A stretch of DNA of 64,000 nt from Candidatus Eiseniibacteriota bacterium (GTDB lineage: Bacteria; Eisenbacteria; RBG-16-71-46; CAIMUX01). The stretch lies in the NCBI GenBank assembly GCA_903844735.1, contig CAIMUX010000123.1, positions 1 to 64,000 on the forward strand, read 5' to 3'. Below the pieces are notes generated by a model, which did no database searches, was not told the DNA's origin, and worked only from the letters and a program-made list of their open reading frames with translations. A program made the translations under genes and the position numbers. This document shows, piece after piece, positions 30,255-42,044 of this stretch (positions are counted from its first letter, which is position 1; every line of letters begins with the position of its first letter).

Positions 30255-30688
30255 CGTGTAGCTCCTGATTCCGTCAAGTACTGAGGGTGCATGCGCGTGA
30301 AAACGCTCGATCGTCATGACGACGATCCCACCGACGCCGTGGCGCTGGCGCCGGCGAATCCCTAGAAACGACTAAGTAACTATACAGGACGAGACCCCCA
30401 TCCACAAACGATCAAATGTGAAGATTCGAGACCCCCGTAAGAAGGTAGACTTCTGAATTGTCTGCGCCGTCGGGCAGACGGTGCGCGCCTGCCCACCTGG
30501 CCGGCAGACGCTGGCCCGGCTACGACGCAGGGTCGTCGAATGGGGTTGATGGAAGATCGGGAGTTCGGTGGGCGCGGCTTGGCTTCCGCGCGGTTCACCC
30601 CGCGGTCGCGGCGCTTCTGCCGGGGAAGCGAGTGGTTGTTTCCGGCCGGGGTGCCGACATGGAATCCGGCTCGGTGATCGGGGGATAT
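30255..30688. other. Intergenic region upstream of fusA
   Basis: About 430 bp of lower-GC sequence between fusA and the decayed toxin-antitoxin locus. The fusA ribosome site is at the left end. No RNA gene, repeat or confident promoter was recognised. Confidence 0.5.
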
Positions 30689-31016
30689 CTATGCCGAGAC
30701 CGCGTCAATCGCTTCGATGATGTGGCGCAGATAGGCCGAATCGTCGCGCTCCACGCAGCACCCGAAGATCGCGCAGAACCCGGTCACGCAGGTACGAGCT
30801 AATCGCGGCCTCGGTGAGAAGATCAACGCGACGCCCGATGATGGCACCCAGTTCCCGCTCGATTCGCACGATCTGAAGGAAGCTTCGGGTTCGGAGGAAT
30901 CTAACCAGGAGATCGACATCGCTGTCCGGCGTGGCCCGTAGTCGCGGAAATCCCGTAACGCGTTGCCCGGGAAGATCTATCGCCGAGTTCGGATTCCACC
31001 ATTCCGCCAGCACCAT
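30689..31016 (-). pseudogene. Decayed MNT/HEPN toxin-antitoxin locus
   Basis: The minus strand encodes a segment (ATPDSDVDLLVRF...RRVDLLTEAAISSYLRDRVLRD) matching a minimal nucleotidyltransferase (MNT, MntA-type) antitoxin. The catalytic GSxxxG part before DVD is scrambled (GFPRLRA). In another frame, at about 30757-30689, the start of a HEPN toxin follows (ERDDSAYLRHIIEAIDAVSA) and then stops after some 20 residues instead of about 110. Both halves of a HEPN/MNT module are thus recognisable but broken. The left edge of the IS110 remnant abuts it. Confidence 0.65.
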
Positions 31017-31249
31017 CCGTCGCTACATGGTCCGCCGCACCATGGGGCGACAACACCTCGTAAAGGTCAGTGGGAATGGGTTCCTTCCTCCAGGCACAAA
31101 CGCAGGGTACCGGGGATCGTCTTGAGGAAGTCGATCAGGACCTTGGCGTTGGTCTCCGGAGCCTGCGACTGCGCCCGTCGGCCGCTGGTGCCGACCACCG
31201 CCACAGTGCAGCTTGACGAGTGGGCATCCAGCCCGATATACCTGTCCAT
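31010..31249 (-). pseudogene. IS110-family transposase, 5' fragment with frameshift
   Basis: The frame starting at 31249 (MDRYIGLDAHSSSCTVAVVG) is the N-terminal RuvC-like DEDD domain of an IS110-family transposase, including the first catalytic Asp (GLDAH) and the FLKTIPG and LCLEEGT motifs. It stops at 31067, and the expected continuation resumes in another frame (DLYEVLSPH at about 31065-31040), so there is a frameshift. Homology ends near 31010. Only about 75 of some 340-400 residues remain, so it cannot be active. Confidence 0.8.
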
Positions 31250-31345
31250 GGGCGTATCATTCTCCTTCCCGGGTGGGAGTGGTGGCTGAACGGTTTTCAT
31301 CAGAACCCTGCTTCCATCCAGAGGAGAACGCTATGGTCTTGTCCG

Positions 31346-31389
31346 GGGCCCGCCCCAAGGGGGTACGGCAGGCGACGGGGCGCGGGCCC
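31346..31389. other. Strong hairpin upstream of the IS110 fragment (possible bridge-RNA relic)
   Basis: GGGCCCGCCCC (31346-31356) pairs with GGGGCGCGGGCCC (31377-31389), giving a stem of about 11 bp with a small bulge and a 20-nt loop. It lies 100-140 nt upstream of the IS110 transposase start. In IS110-group elements the non-coding end upstream of the transposase encodes the bridge RNA, so this may be a relic of it. That link is an inference; no RNA model was run. Confidence 0.4.
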
Positions 31390-31449
31390 GGTTCCGCGGA
31401 CGCCAACCCCCATGATCGCCTGTTCGCAATGTCAGCTAACATCTGGAAC

Positions 31450-31749
31450 ATGAAGCCATCAGAAGACCTAGGCTAGGAGATCCGTCATCTCCGCAAGGAA
31501 GCCGGTCTCATGCTGCGGGGACTCGGGGCACCGATCGAGCTCTCGGCTGCGCATCTGTCGGATATCGAGCACCTCGCCACGGGATTGGACCAGGGCACAC
31601 GCGATTGGGTCGCATCGACTCCGGGGGTCCGCAGGCTGCTACGCACGCTGAAGCAATCGGGACACCACCCCCGGGACATTCTCCCGGCTCTCGCTAAGGT
31701 TGTCGGGCGCAAGAGCGTCAAGAAAAGAAGCCCCGCACGAGCGAGATGA
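31450..31749 (+). pseudogene. XRE-type regulator with in-frame amber codon and internal deletion
   Basis: The frame from ATG 31450 reads MKPSEDLG, then TAG (31474-31476), then EIRHLRKEAGLMLRGLGAPIELSAAHLSDIEH. This is the XRE-type helix-turn-helix pattern (LGxEIRxLRKEAGLTLRxLA...SAAHLSDIE), with TAG where a Lys (AAG) is expected. After SDIEH the sequence jumps to [38 protein letters not shown], the kind of tail seen on longer regulators, suggesting a middle deletion. Both defects point to a pseudogene. A downstream ATG (31510) would leave out helix 1. Confidence 0.65.
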
Positions 31750-31816
31750 GAGCCGCCGAGGCCGTCCTCGTGAGTCTTGGGGAAATCGCGCCGGGCCGCG
31801 ACGGGAGCAATCCTCC

Positions 31817-34800
31817 ATGATTCCAGCGATACGATTCCCCCGATCCGCCCGCACGCCGTCCGGTGACGAGCAACCGCTGCGGGCGGAGCTGTTCAGCGCC
31901 GATCAGATGAAGCACCACGGCAAGACCCTGGCGGGCTTCCATGAGCCGGCCCTCGAGCGCGCGGTGGACCGGCTCCTGCCGCGGCTGGCCGAAAACGAAC
32001 GAGTCCTGCTTGCGGCCCGCAACCTCGTGACGGAGGCGGTCAAGACCAATCACCGGATCACGCCGGCCGGGGAGTGGCTTCTCGACAACTTCTACCTGAT
32101 CGAAGAGCAGATCCGCACCGCCCGGCGCCACCTGCCCAAGGGCTACAGCCGGGAGCTGCCCTGCCTGCTCGGCGGTGCGTCGGCCGGATTTCCGCGCGTG
32201 TACGACATCGCCCTGGAGACGATTTCGCACGGCGACGGCCGGGTTGACCCGGAGAACCTGAGCAGTTTCGTGGCGGCCTACCAAACCGTCACCGTGCTGA
32301 AGCTGGGCGAACTCTGGGCCATCCCGATCATGCTGCGCCTCGCTCTGATCGAAAATCTCCGGCGCGTTGCCGCCCGCATCGCCACCGACCGGACCGACCG
32401 AAACCGCGCCGACCACTGGGCGGACCGGATGACCGAAACCGCCGAACGGGACCCCAACAACCTGATCCTCGTGCTCGCGGACATGGCGCGCTCCGATCCT
32501 CCGATGGTCAGCTCGTTCGTCGCGGAACTCACGCGCCGCCTGCAGGGCCAGAGCCCGGCACTGGCGTTGCCGCTCACCTGGATCGAGCAGCGGCTTTCCC
32601 AGTCCGGCCTGACGATTGAGCAATTGATTCATTCGGAGAACCAACAACAGGCCGCCGACCAGGTCTCCATGAGCAACAGTATCGGCAGTCTCCGGTTTCT
32701 GGGCGCAATGGACTGGCGCGAGTTCGTAGAAACGATGAGTGTCGTCGAGGCCACGTTGCGAGAGGATCCCGCCGGGGCATACCGCCACATGGACTTCGCC
32801 ACCCGGGATCGGTACCGCCACGTCGTGGAGAGGATCGCGAACCGTAGCCGGCTTTCCGAAGGACAGGTAGCCCGCCTGGCGATTCAACTCACGCAGTCCG
32901 GTACCACGACCCAAGGCCGTGACGATCGAGCGGCCCATGTCGGCTTCTACCTGATCGACAGTGGCTTGCCGCAGCTCGAGCGGACAGCCAAGGTTCGACG
33001 CTCCATCGCGGAGATCCTCCGGCGCATCGCCGATCGTCATCCTCTATTCGCGTATCTTGGTCCGGTCCTGCTGATCGCGGCATCTCTGACCGGAGGCCTG
33101 GTTGCCCACGGGCTGACCCGTGGCTGGCCAACCTGGGCGCTCTGGCTGAGCGGCATTCTTTCTCTGCCGTGCACCAGCCAGTTGGCCGTCGCTCTGGTGA
33201 ACTGGCTGGCCGGTCTGTGGGCCAGGCCGCACTTGCTGCCGCGAATGGACTTCTCCGCCGGGATTCCCCCCGCGTCGTGCACGCTCGTCGTGATCCCGAC
33301 GATGATCACGAGCACGCAGAACATCGATGACTTGGTCGAAGGGCTGGAGGTCCGGTTCCTGGCGAATCGGGATGAGCACCTGCACTTCGGCCTGCTGACG
33401 GATCTTGCTGACGCGCCGGAGGCCACGCTTCCACAGGACGAGCCGCTCCTTCGCTTCGCGAGGGAGAGGATCGAAGCATTGAACGAGAAGTACGGAAACC
33501 AGAAGGCCGGCTCCTTCTTCCTCTTTCATCGCCCGCGGACCTGGAATCCCCGGGAGCGCCTTTGGATGGGCTATGAGCGTAAGCGCGGGAAGCTCGCGGA
33601 GCTGAATTCGCTGCTGCGAGGCGGCTCCGTCGATCGATTTGCCCTCGTTGTCGGCCGGACTTCGGTTCTGCCGAACGTGAGATATGTGATCACCCTCGAC
33701 ACGGACACCCAGCTTCCGCGTGAATCGGCCTGGCAGTTCGTGGGAGCCATGGCGCACCCGCTCCATCGTCCGCGGTTCGACGAGGCCAAGCAGCGAATCA
33801 CCGAGGGCTATGGCATCCTGCAGCCCCGGGTGGCCGTAAGTCTGCCCGGGACGAACCGGTCGCGCTATGCCCGCCTCTACGGTGGTGAGCCCGGCATCGA
33901 CCCGTACACCCGGGCCGTCTCGGATGTCTACCAGGACCTGTTCCATGAAGGCTCGTTCATCGGCAAGGGGATCTACGACGTCGACGCGCTCCGGCAGGCC
34001 CTCGACGGCCGTTTCCCCGAGAACCGGATTCTGAGCCACGATCTTCTGGAAGGCTGCTACGCTCGCTCGGGGTTGTTGAGCGATGTCCAACTGTATGAGG
34101 ACTACCCTTCCCGCTACAGCCTGGACGTGAGTCGCCGCTACCGGTGGATTCGGGGAGACTGGCAGCTTCTGGGGTGGCTCTGGCCGCGCGTCCCCGGTCC
34201 GGGAAAGGACTGGCGGAAGAACCCGCTGTCGGGGCTGTCGCTGTGGAAGCTCTTCGACAACCTCCGGCGTAGTCTCGTACCTCCGGCGCTGACTCTCCTG
34301 TTGCTCTCGGGATGGCTGACCTTGCCGCCCGCTTGGATCTGGACGGTGTCCGTCGTTGCGATCATCATGATTCCTCCTCTGGTCGCCTCCATCCAGGATC
34401 TGTTTCAGAAGGCACGCGACGTGGGGCTGAAGCCACACCTCGCCTCGACCATGCATGCAACCGAACGCCACCTCTCCCTGGCCTCGTTCACCCTCGTCTG
34501 CCTTCCGTATGAGGCGCTCTTCAGTCTCGAAGCGATCGTTCGCACGCTGACGCGGCTCGTCATCCACCGGCGACTTCTCGAGTGGAACCCATCCGGCGAA
34601 GGAGAGCACCTCCGTCGCACGGACCTGGCCGCCTCCTTGCGGTCGATGTGGATCGCCCCTTCGCTCTCCCTGGCGACGCTGATATGCCTGGCGCTTCTGA
34701 GCCCATCCGCGCTCTGGGCGGCCGGACCCGTTCTCGCCCTGTGGCTGGCCTCGCCGGCGATCGTCTGGTGGATCGGCCGTCCACTCGCCCACCGCAGAGC

Positions 34801-37800
34801 CAACCTTTCGACCGAACAGACCATCTTTCTGCGCAAGGTCGCCCGCAAGACCTGGATGTTCTTCGAGACGTTCGTCGGGGCTGAAGATCATTGGCTGCCC
34901 CCCGACAACTTCCAGGAACTCGGCGGATCCACCGTCGCCCACCGCACTTCACCAACCAACATGGGGCTCGCGCTGCTATCGAGCCTGTCCGCCTACGACT
35001 TTGGCTACATCCCCGCCGGACGCCTCCTCACCCGCACGGCAAATGCGTTCGGCACGATGGAAGACCTGCAACGCCACCGCGGCCACTTCTACAACTGGTA
35101 CGACACGCAGACTCTGGCCCCGCTGACGCCTCTGTACATCTCGACCGTGGACACCGGCAACCTGGCCGGCCATCTGCTGACCTTGCGCGCGGGCCTCCTC
35201 GCGATTCCCGGCCACAAGATCCTGGGAGCGCAATGGTTCGAGGGCATGAGCGACACCCTCCGGATTCTCCAGGACGCCCTGGGGCGAACGGCCGCGGCCG
35301 GTCTGGCTCAGCTGTGGGCGGACCTGGACTCCCTGTGCGATTCCCCGCCGACCACGCTCACGGCGGCGCGGCTGTGTCTCGAACATCTGGCCGCATCCGT
35401 GGCGGAAGTAGCAGCCGGCCACGAGGATGATCGAGAGAGCGACGCGCGGTTCTGGGCCGCAGCCCTCGCTCAACAGTGTCGCGAGGCCGTCGACGAACTC
35501 GCCTTCCTCGCTCCCTGGACGTCTCTGCAGGTCCCGCCGGACCTGGTTCGTGATCTCCCCGGCGTCGACGCAATCCCCTCGCTGGACGAACTGGCGGGAT
35601 TGGCACGCGATCGGCTCCCGGCCATCGCGCAGAAGCTCGGTCCGGGGGCAGCCCGCGAGGAGGGTGGTTGGTTCGCGGCCTTTTCCGAGCTCGTCACCCA
35701 GGCAGGCCACCGAGCCGAGGCCAGAATCGCAACCATTGTTGACCTCGCCCACCGGTCCGGCGAACTCGCCGACGCGGAGTACGGCTTCCTCTTTGACAAG
35801 GCGAGCCGCCTGCTGGCGATCGGCTACAACGTTGCCCAGCGAAGGCGGGACTCCAGCTTCTACGACCTGTTGGCGTCGGAAGCGCGCCTGGCCAGTTTCG
35901 TCGGCATCGCCCAGGAGCAGTTGCCGCAAGAAACGTGGTTCGCCCTGGGCCGCCTGCTCACGGCCACCGGCGGAGCACCCGTTCTCCTCTCCTGGAGCGG
36001 CTCGATGTTCGAGTACCTGATGCCGCTCCTGGTGATGCCGACGTACGAGCACACGCTGCTCGACCAGACCTGTCAGGCGGCGGTCGAAAGACAGATCGAG
36101 TACGGGAAGCAGCGCGGCGTACCCTGGGGCATCTCGGAATCCGGCTACAACACGATCGACGCCCACCTCAATTATCAGTACCGGGCCTTCGGCGTTCCCG
36201 GCCTGGGTCTCAAGCGCGAGCTGGCCGCCGACCTCGTCATCGCCCCGTATGCCTCTGCCTTGGCGCTGATGGTGGCGCCCGAAGAGGCGTGCCTGAACCT
36301 GCAACGACTCGCCGCCGAGGGATGCGAGGGACGATTCGGCTTTTACGAGGCGATCGACTACACCGCTTCCCGCCTCCCCCGAGGCCAGTCGAGCGCCATG
36401 GTTCGCTCGTTCATGGCGCATCACCAGGGGATGAGTCTTCTGTCCCTGGCCTATCTGCTTCTGGATCGTCCCATGCAGAAGCGGTTCGAGTCGGATCCGC
36501 TGTTCCGGGCCACCACCCTGTTGCTCCAGGAGCGCGTGCCCAAGACCACGGTGTTCTACTCCCAGGCTGCCGAACTCTCCAGCACCCACGCGGCGGCCGG
36601 TGGTGCGGACGCGCCGATGCGCGTCCTCGGTACGCCTGACACGCCGCTTCCGGAACTGCAATTGCTCTCGAACGGCCGCTATCACGTGATGGTCACCAAC
36701 GCGGGAGGCGGTTACAGCCGCTGGAAGGACATTGCCGTTACCCGCTGGCGCGAGGACGCCACCCGCGACAACTGGGGCACCTTCTGCTACCTCCGTGACA
36801 TGGGGACAGGGCAGTTCTGGTCAACCGCGTGCCAGCCGACGCTCAAGAAAGCAGACAGCTACGAAGCGATCTTCTCTGAGGCCCGAGTGGAGTTCCGTCG
36901 CCGCGACCACGACCTCGACACCCATACGGAGATCTCCGTGTCGCCGGAGGACGACGTCGAGGTGCGCCGGGTCCGCATTACCAACCGCTCCCGGACGCGC
37001 CGAGAGATCGAAGTGACGAGCTACGCGGAAGTCGTGCTCGCTTCCTCCGCGGCGGACGCGCTCCATCCCGTGTTCAGCAATCTCTTCGTTCAGACCGAGA
37101 TCGTCCGGTCTCGGCAGGCCATCCTCTGCAGTCGCCGGCCCCGTTCCGCCGACGAAACGTCCCCGTGGATGTTCCACCTGATGGCCGTCCACGGAGCACA
37201 CATCCAGGAAATCTCCTATGAGACCGATCGCCAGCGGTTCCTCGGCCGCGGCAACGCCGTGGCGAACCCTCAGGCGATGAACGCCGCGGGTGCGCTCTCG
37301 GGGAGCGAGGGATCGGTGCTCGACCCGATCGTGGCCATCAGGCATCGCCTGACCCTTGAGCCGGAGGAGTCCGCAACGGTGAATGTCGTCTCGGGCGTGG
37401 GCGAAACCCGGGACATCTGCCTGGGTCTCGCCGGGAAGTACCAGGATCGACGGCTGGCCGACCGGGTCTTTGAACTGGCGTGGACCCACAGCCAGGTCCT
37501 TCTGCGACAGCTCAACGCCACCGAAACGGACGCGCAGCTCTATGGACGCTTGGCCGGCTCGGTCATCTACGCGAATGCCTCGTTGCGCGCCGATCCGAGC
37601 GTTCTCGTCAGGAACGAGCGAGGCCAATCCGGCTTGTGGGGTTACTCCATTTCCGGCGACCTGCCTATCGTCCTCCTGCGGATTGCGGACCCGGCCAGTA
37701 TCGAACTGGTGCGCCAGCTCGTGCAGGCCCACGCCTATTGGCGGCTGAAGGGACTTGCGGTCGACCTGGTGATCTGGAACGAGGATCACGCCGGCTACCG

Positions 37801-40492
37801 CCAGCTCCTCCATGACCAGATCATGGGGCTGATCGCTGCGGGGATAGAGGCCAACGTTTCCGACCGGCCCGGCGGGATCTTCGTCCGGCCGGCGGATCAG
37901 GTCTCGGACGAGGAACGGGTCCTGCTGCAGTCGGTGGCCCGCGCGATCATCGCCGACAGTCGCGGGACCTTGTCCGAACAGATCCATCGCCCGATCGTGG
38001 CCGACGTGCCCGGTCCGCGACTGGCGCCGACGCGAGACCGTCGAGCGACCGCGCCGCCGGCGCCGGCGCCGCCCCGCGGGGATCTGATCTTCTTCAACGG
38101 GCTGGGAGGATTCACTCCGGACGGGCGCGAATACGTTATCACGACCGCCCCGGGACAGGCCACGCCGGCCCCGTGGGTGAACGTGCTCGCCAACCCCCAG
38201 TTTGGGACCGTGGTCACGGAGAGCGGTCTCGCCCACACCTGGAGCGAGAATGCCCACGAGTTTCGCCTGACCCCCTGGACCAACGACCCCGTCGGCGAGT
38301 CCAGCGGAGAGGCCATCTACATCCGGGACGAAGAGAGCGGCCACGTCTGGTCGCCGACACCACTCCCGTGCCGCGGGGCCGGGGCTCATGTCTGCCGTCA
38401 CGGATTCGGTTACAGCGTATTCGAGCACACGGAAGCCGGCATTCGCTCCGAGCTGTGGATCTACGTGGCGCTGGATGCTCCGGTCAAGTTTCTGGCGCTG
38501 AAACTGAGGAACGACTCGGGCCGGCCACGCCGGCTCTCCGTCACCGGATACGTCGAGTGGGTGATCGGCGACCTGCGGCCGAAGTGTGCGATGCACGTCG
38601 TCACGGCCTTCGACACCAAGACCGGAGCGCTCTTCGCGCGGAATCCGTACAATACGGAGTTCGCCGGACGGGTGGCCTTCTTCGACGTCGATGACACGAC
38701 ACGGACCTTCACCTGTGATCGCAAGGAGTTCCTGGGACGCAACGGTACGATGCTGGAACCGGCCGCCATGGCTCGCGTACGGCTTTCCGGCAAGATCGGG
38801 CCGGCCTTGGATCCGTGTGCCGCGATCAGGATTCCGCTGGAGCTGGCCAACGGGCGAGAGGAGGAGCTGGTCTTCAGGCTGGGTGCGGGGAGGGACGCTG
38901 ATGACGCCAGCAACCTCGCCCTCCGATTCCGTGGACCCGCGGCGGCCCGGGGCGCCCTCGAAGCTGTTTGGCAATACTGGAACCACACGCTCGGCGCGGT
39001 GAGCGTGGAGACCCCCGACCGATCCATGGACGTCCTGGCCAACGGCTGGCTTCTGTATCAGGCCCTGGCGTGCCGGCTTTGGGCCCGAACCGGATACTAC
39101 CAACCGGGGGGCGCCTTCGGTTTCCGCGACCAACTCCAGGACGCCATGGCGTTGGTTCACACCGAGCCGAATCTCCTCCGCGAGCACCTGCTTCGCAGCG
39201 CCACGCGCCAATTCCCGGACGGCGATGTCCAGCACTGGTGGCATCCGCCCTCGGGCCGGGGAGTACGTACGCGCTGCTCCGACGACTACCTCTGGCTGCC
39301 GCTGGCGACCTCCCGCTACGTTCTGCACACGGGAGACACCGGCGTGCTGGATGAGTCCCTCCCCTTCGTCACCGGACGTCCGGTCAACACGGAGGAGGAC
39401 TCCTACTACGATCTGCCCGGCCGGTCCGAAGAGACCGCCAGTCTGTACGATCATTGTGTCCGAGCCATTCTCAGGGGCTTGGCGGTCGGTCCGCACGACC
39501 TCCCGCTTATCGGTTCGGGCGATTGGAACGACGGCATGAACATGGTGGGCATCCGAGGCAAGGGTGAGAGCGTCTGGCTGGCCTTCTTTCTCTATGACGT
39601 CCTCACGCGGTTCACCGAGGTGGCCCGCGGGCGCGGCGACCACCCGTTCGCCGAGCGCTGTCAGGGGGAGGCGGCCCAGTTACGGCGCAATGTCGAACGG
39701 AACGGCTGGGACGGCGAGTGGTATCGCCGGGCGTACTTTGACGATGGCTCGCCGCTGGGATCGGCCGGCAATGCGGAATGCCAGATTGACTCCGTTGCGC
39801 AAAGCTGGTCCGTGCTGTCCGGGGCGGGCGACACCGCGCGGACGCACTCGGCGATGGAGGCCGTGGACAGACGCCTCGTGCGCCGGGATTCCCGCTTAGT
39901 CCAGTTGTTGGATCCACCGTTCGATGGATCGACTCTGAACCCCGGCTACATCAAAGGATATCCCCCGGGTGTGCGGGAGAACGGCGGGCAGTACACTCAT
40001 GGAGCCATCTGGGCAGCCATGGCGTTCGCCGCCTTGGGCGACCGTCGGCGGGCGTGGGACCTCTTCAACCTCATCAACCCCGTGAATCACGCGAAATCTC
40101 CGGAGGACGTCGCGACCTACCGAGTGGAGCCGTACGTAGTCGCGGCCGACGTCTACGCTTGCCCTCCGCATACCGGCCGCGGCGGCTGGACGTGGTACAC
40201 GGGCTCGGCCGCCTGGATGTACCGGCTGATCGTGGAGTCCTTGCTCGGGCTGAGGCTGGAAGTGAACACCCTGCGGTTCGTGCCGTGCCTCCCGGCCGAG
40301 TGGGAGGGGTTCAAGGTTCACTACCGGTACCGGGAGACGGTCTACCACATCAGCGTCGTGCAGATCCCCATCGAGCAGGGCGAAATGAGCGTCACCATCG
40401 ATGGCGTGGGCCGTTACGACGATGGCCTTCGCCTCGTCGATGACCGGCAGGAACACATCGTCGAAGTGAGAATTCCCGCACCAGGCCCATGA
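31817..40492 (+). CDS. Cyclic beta-1,2-glucan synthase
   Basis: A giant inner-membrane enzyme of 2891 residues, near Brucella Cgs/Agrobacterium ChvB length. It builds and cyclises beta-1,2-glucan from UDP-glucose. Order: N-terminal cytoplasmic domain (to about 400), a hydrophobic region (about 415-475), GT84 glycosyltransferase (about 480-820) with [18 protein letters not shown] and [11 protein letters not shown], more membrane helices (about 815-860 and 955-1000), a glucoamylase-like/GH94-related middle, and a C-terminal GH94-type phosphorylase domain (about 2080-2880). The last has [34 protein letters not shown] and [13 protein letters not shown] with its catalytic Asp. GH94 domains control ring size in Cgs. 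The start at 31817 fits the family; upstream in-frame codons overlap the XRE debris. The product is a periplasmic glucan for osmotic adaptation or host interaction. Confidence 0.93.
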   Translation: MIPAIRFPRSARTPSGDEQPLRAELFSADQMKHHGKTLAGFHEPALERAVDRLLPRLAENERVLLAARNLVTEAVKTNHRITPAGEWLLDNFYLIEEQIRTARRHLPKGYSRELPCLLGGASAGFPRVYDIALETISHGDGRVDPENLSSFVAAYQTVTVLKLGELWAIPIMLRLALIENLRRVAARIATDRTDRNRADHWADRMTETAERDPNNLILVLADMARSDPPMVSSFVAELTRRLQGQSPALALPLTWIEQRLSQSGLTIEQLIHSENQQQAADQVSMSNSIGSLRFLGAMDWREFVETMSVVEATLREDPAGAYRHMDFATRDRYRHVVERIANRSRLSEGQVARLAIQLTQSGTTTQGRDDRAAHVGFYLIDSGLPQLERTAKVRRSIAEILRRIADRHPLFAYLGPVLLIAASLTGGLVAHGLTRGWPTWALWLSGILSLPCTSQLAVALVNWLAGLWARPHLLPRMDFSAGIPPASCTLVVIPTMITSTQNIDDLVEGLEVRFLANRDEHLHFGLLTDLADAPEATLPQDEPLLRFARERIEALNEKYGNQKAGSFFLFHRPRTWNPRERLWMGYERKRGKLAELNSLLRGGSVDRFALVVGRTSVLPNVRYVITLDTDTQLPRESAWQFVGAMAHPLHRPRFDEAKQRITEGYGILQPRVAVSLPGTNRSRYARLYGGEPGIDPYTRAVSDVYQDLFHEGSFIGKGIYDVDALRQALDGRFPENRILSHDLLEGCYARSGLLSDVQLYEDYPSRYSLDVSRRYRWIRGDWQLLGWLWPRVPGPGKDWRKNPLSGLSLWKLFDNLRRSLVPPALTLLLLSGWLTLPPAWIWTVSVVAIIMIPPLVASIQDLFQKARDVGLKPHLASTMHATERHLSLASFTLVCLPYEALFSLEAIVRTLTRLVIHRRLLEWNPSGEGEHLRRTDLAASLRSMWIAPSLSLATLICLALLSPSALWAAGPVLALWLASPAIVWWIGRPLAHRRANLSTEQTIFLRKVARKTWMFFETFVGAEDHWLPPDNFQELGGSTVAHRTSPTNMGLALLSSLSAYDFGYIPAGRLLTRTANAFGTMEDLQRHRGHFYNWYDTQTLAPLTPLYISTVDTGNLAGHLLTLRAGLLAIPGHKILGAQWFEGMSDTLRILQDALGRTAAAGLAQLWADLDSLCDSPPTTLTAARLCLEHLAASVAEVAAGHEDDRESDARFWAAALAQQCREAVDELAFLAPWTSLQVPPDLVRDLPGVDAIPSLDELAGLARDRLPAIAQKLGPGAAREEGGWFAAFSELVTQAGHRAEARIATIVDLAHRSGELADAEYGFLFDKASRLLAIGYNVAQRRRDSSFYDLLASEARLASFVGIAQEQLPQETWFALGRLLTATGGAPVLLSWSGSMFEYLMPLLVMPTYEHTLLDQTCQAAVERQIEYGKQRGVPWGISESGYNTIDAHLNYQYRAFGVPGLGLKRELAADLVIAPYASALALMVAPEEACLNLQRLAAEGCEGRFGFYEAIDYTASRLPRGQSSAMVRSFMAHHQGMSLLSLAYLLLDRPMQKRFESDPLFRATTLLLQERVPKTTVFYSQAAELSSTHAAAGGADAPMRVLGTPDTPLPELQLLSNGRYHVMVTNAGGGYSRWKDIAVTRWREDATRDNWGTFCYLRDMGTGQFWSTACQPTLKKADSYEAIFSEARVEFRRRDHDLDTHTEISVSPEDDVEVRRVRITNRSRTRREIEVTSYAEVVLASSAADALHPVFSNLFVQTEIVRSRQAILCSRRPRSADETSPWMFHLMAVHGAHIQEISYETDRQRFLGRGNAVANPQAMNAAGALSGSEGSVLDPIVAIRHRLTLEPEESATVNVVSGVGETRDICLGLAGKYQDRRLADRVFELAWTHSQVLLRQLNATETDAQLYGRLAGSVIYANASLRADPSVLVRNERGQSGLWGYSISGDLPIVLLRIADPASIELVRQLVQAHAYWRLKGLAVDLVIWNEDHAGYRQLLHDQIMGLIAAGIEANVSDRPGGIFVRPADQVSDEERVLLQSVARAIIADSRGTLSEQIHRPIVADVPGPRLAPTRDRRATAPPAPAPPRGDLIFFNGLGGFTPDGREYVITTAPGQATPAPWVNVLANPQFGTVVTESGLAHTWSENAHEFRLTPWTNDPVGESSGEAIYIRDEESGHVWSPTPLPCRGAGAHVCRHGFGYSVFEHTEAGIRSELWIYVALDAPVKFLALKLRNDSGRPRRLSVTGYVEWVIGDLRPKCAMHVVTAFDTKTGALFARNPYNTEFAGRVAFFDVDDTTRTFTCDRKEFLGRNGTMLEPAAMARVRLSGKIGPALDPCAAIRIPLELANGREEELVFRLGAGRDADDASNLALRFRGPAAARGALEAVWQYWNHTLGAVSVETPDRSMDVLANGWLLYQALACRLWARTGYYQPGGAFGFRDQLQDAMALVHTEPNLLREHLLRSATRQFPDGDVQHWWHPPSGRGVRTRCSDDYLWLPLATSRYVLHTGDTGVLDESLPFVTGRPVNTEEDSYYDLPGRSEETASLYDHCVRAILRGLAVGPHDLPLIGSGDWNDGMNMVGIRGKGESVWLAFFLYDVLTRFTEVARGRGDHPFAERCQGEAAQLRRNVERNGWDGEWYRRAYFDDGSPLGSAGNAECQIDSVAQSWSVLSGAGDTARTHSAMEAVDRRLVRRDSRLVQLLDPPFDGSTLNPGYIKGYPPGVRENGGQYTHGAIWAAMAFAALGDRRRAWDLFNLINPVNHAKSPEDVATYRVEPYVVAADVYACPPHTGRGGWTWYTGSAAWMYRLIVESLLGLRLEVNTLRFVPCLPAEWEGFKVHYRYRETVYHISVVQIPIEQGEMSVTIDGVGRYDDGLRLVDDRQEHIVEVRIPAPGP

Positions 40493-40513
40493 CCAAGGTT
40501 CAGGAGGATCCGC

Positions 40514-40870
40514 ATGCATCCGGGAATCATCGAGGAGATCGAGGGCGAGATCACACGGCTGCGCCGCCGCCACGCCGCGCTCTTGCGCGAGACGCCCGGA
40601 GCGCAGGAGGTGGTCGCCCGATGGACGGCCGAGGCGGCCGGTCTCTGCTGGTTCGTGCCGCTTGAAGACGTGGTCGAATCCGACATTGATGTGGAGGTCA
40701 CCACCGAGGTTCTGATCGTACGCGCCAACAGGATCTGCCCTGAGCCCGCTCTCCTGGTCGTCATCCTTCCGGTGCCGAGCGGGTTTGACCCTGAGCACGC
40801 GGTCATCCGGTTCACCGAGGAGACGCTGGAAGTCCGGGTCCGGCGGGTCCACCGCGGGACCGCGCTATGA
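40514..40870 (+). CDS. Hsp20/alpha-crystallin-like small protein
   Basis: A 118-residue protein. After a helical N-terminus ([20 protein letters not shown]) the second half reads like an alpha-crystallin domain: [17 protein letters not shown], then [27 protein letters not shown], matching the (F)PLP-GVDPE...DGVLEVRLP pattern. The usual A-x-x-x-n-G-v-L core is altered (EETLEV) and the C-terminal IxI tail is missing, so it is a divergent member. AGGAGG precedes the ATG. It lies 21 nt after the glucan synthase, and its stop overlaps dnaJ (ATGA). Confidence 0.65.
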   Translation: MHPGIIEEIEGEITRLRRRHAALLRETPGAQEVVARWTAEAAGLCWFVPLEDVVESDIDVEVTTEVLIVRANRICPEPALLVVILPVPSGFDPEHAVIRFTEETLEVRVRRVHRGTAL

Positions 40871-41946
40871 AGAACCACTACGAGACCCTGGGCGTGGCGA
40901 GCACGGCGACTCTCGAGGAGATCAAGAAGGCGTATCGCACTCTTGCCCTCAAGTACCATCCGGACCGCAACCACGGAGACCCTCAGGCGGAAGAGAAGTT
41001 CAAGAGACTGGCCGGCGCCTACGAGGTCCTTTTCGACCCACAGAAGCGGCGGGAGTACGACGACGCGGCGACGGGCCGCGCCCCTTCCAGAGCCGAACCA
41101 CGGGGACCGTTCGGGCAGGGCGAATCCGCGCCTGCCGAGCCGGACGTCGAGTCGATGTCGATCGACGAGATCCTGCGCCGCTTCGGCGGCATCTTCGGAG
41201 GGGAGTTCGGTGAGAGTATCCACCGTACGCGCGGCGCGGGTCGGCCCGGGCACGATGCCGAGGTCGAGCTGGAGATCGACTTCCGCACGGCGGCGCTCGG
41301 AGGCAAAGTGACCGTTTCACTCTCCGGCGCGGTCCCGTGCGCGCACTGCGCCGGGCGGGGCGCCATCGGGGACCACCCGGACTGCCCTACCTGCCGGGGA
41401 AGCGGGCGGGTCACCGGACAGGATAGGGACAAGGGGCAGTTCTTCACGGTGACTCGTCCCTGCTCGACCTGTCGAGGCACCGGCGTGGACCCGTCCAAAG
41501 AGTGCCCACAGTGCCACGGCGAGGGCAGGATCGAACGGACGCGCTCGCTCACCATCACCATCCCAGAGGGAACCGCGAATGGGGCGATTCTCCGCTTGGG
41601 AGGATTGGGTGGAGCCGGGACTGGGGGCGGTCCGCCGGGAGATCTGCTGGTCCACACGCACGTGCGGCACGATCCGGTCTTCCACAGCGAGGGGAATGAT
41701 GTCCACTCAGAGGTCCAGGTTCCTATGGCCACCGCGGCACTCGGCGGCAAGACGCCGATGCAAACCCTTCGCGGGCGAGTCAATCTGACAATTCCGCCCG
41801 GGACTTCCTCGGGAGCGCAGCTACGGCTGGGGGGGCAGGGCATTCGTGGAGGGGATCATGTCGCGCGGGTCATGGTCACCGTGCCCGGGGACCTGACCGC
41901 GAGACAGAGGGAGCTGCTTGAAGAACTGAGGAAGAGCGGGGTTTGA
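40867..41946 (+). CDS. dnaJ: Chaperone protein DnaJ
   Basis: An Hsp70 co-chaperone of 359 residues. The J domain (1-66) carries the HPD motif ([11 protein letters not shown]); a short G-poor linker follows; the zinc centre shows CxxCxGxG repeats ([32 protein letters not shown]); then the C-terminal substrate-binding domains. All four zinc repeats are intact, so it is a type-A DnaJ. It is coupled to the Hsp20-like gene by ATGA. No dnaK/grpE is nearby, suggesting a secondary DnaJ copy. Confidence 0.95.
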   Translation: MKNHYETLGVASTATLEEIKKAYRTLALKYHPDRNHGDPQAEEKFKRLAGAYEVLFDPQKRREYDDAATGRAPSRAEPRGPFGQGESAPAEPDVESMSIDEILRRFGGIFGGEFGESIHRTRGAGRPGHDAEVELEIDFRTAALGGKVTVSLSGAVPCAHCAGRGAIGDHPDCPTCRGSGRVTGQDRDKGQFFTVTRPCSTCRGTGVDPSKECPQCHGEGRIERTRSLTITIPEGTANGAILRLGGLGGAGTGGGPPGDLLVHTHVRHDPVFHSEGNDVHSEVQVPMATAALGGKTPMQTLRGRVNLTIPPGTSSGAQLRLGGQGIRGGDHVARVMVTVPGDLTARQRELLEELRKSGV

Positions 41947-41959
41947 TCTCGTTCCGTGT

Positions 41960-42011
41960 CGAGGGCGGACACTCCCTCGCTCGCCGAGGGGCGAGGTGGG
42001 GTCCGCCCTCG
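41960..42011. terminator. Large hairpin between convergent dnaJ and a lipoprotein gene
   Basis: CGAGGGCGGAC (41960-41970) is a perfect 11-bp inverted repeat of GTCCGCCCTCG (42001-42011). The 30-nt loop holds a second stem, CCTCGC (41975-41980) with GCGAGG (41991-41996). It starts 13 nt after the dnaJ stop and lies beyond the end of the opposing lipoprotein gene, so a bidirectional transcript end is plausible. There is no U-tract on either side, so it is not a classical intrinsic terminator. Confidence 0.55.
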
Positions 42012-42044
42012 CGGCGAGCCCACTCTCGCGAGGGCAGGGGAGTG

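Noticed and set aside
36821-39643. A 940-codon open frame on the minus strand inside the glucan synthase gene
   Set aside because: It is a shadow of the GC-rich coding strand: the plus strand carries continuous GT84/GH94 motifs, and the minus translation shows no domain.
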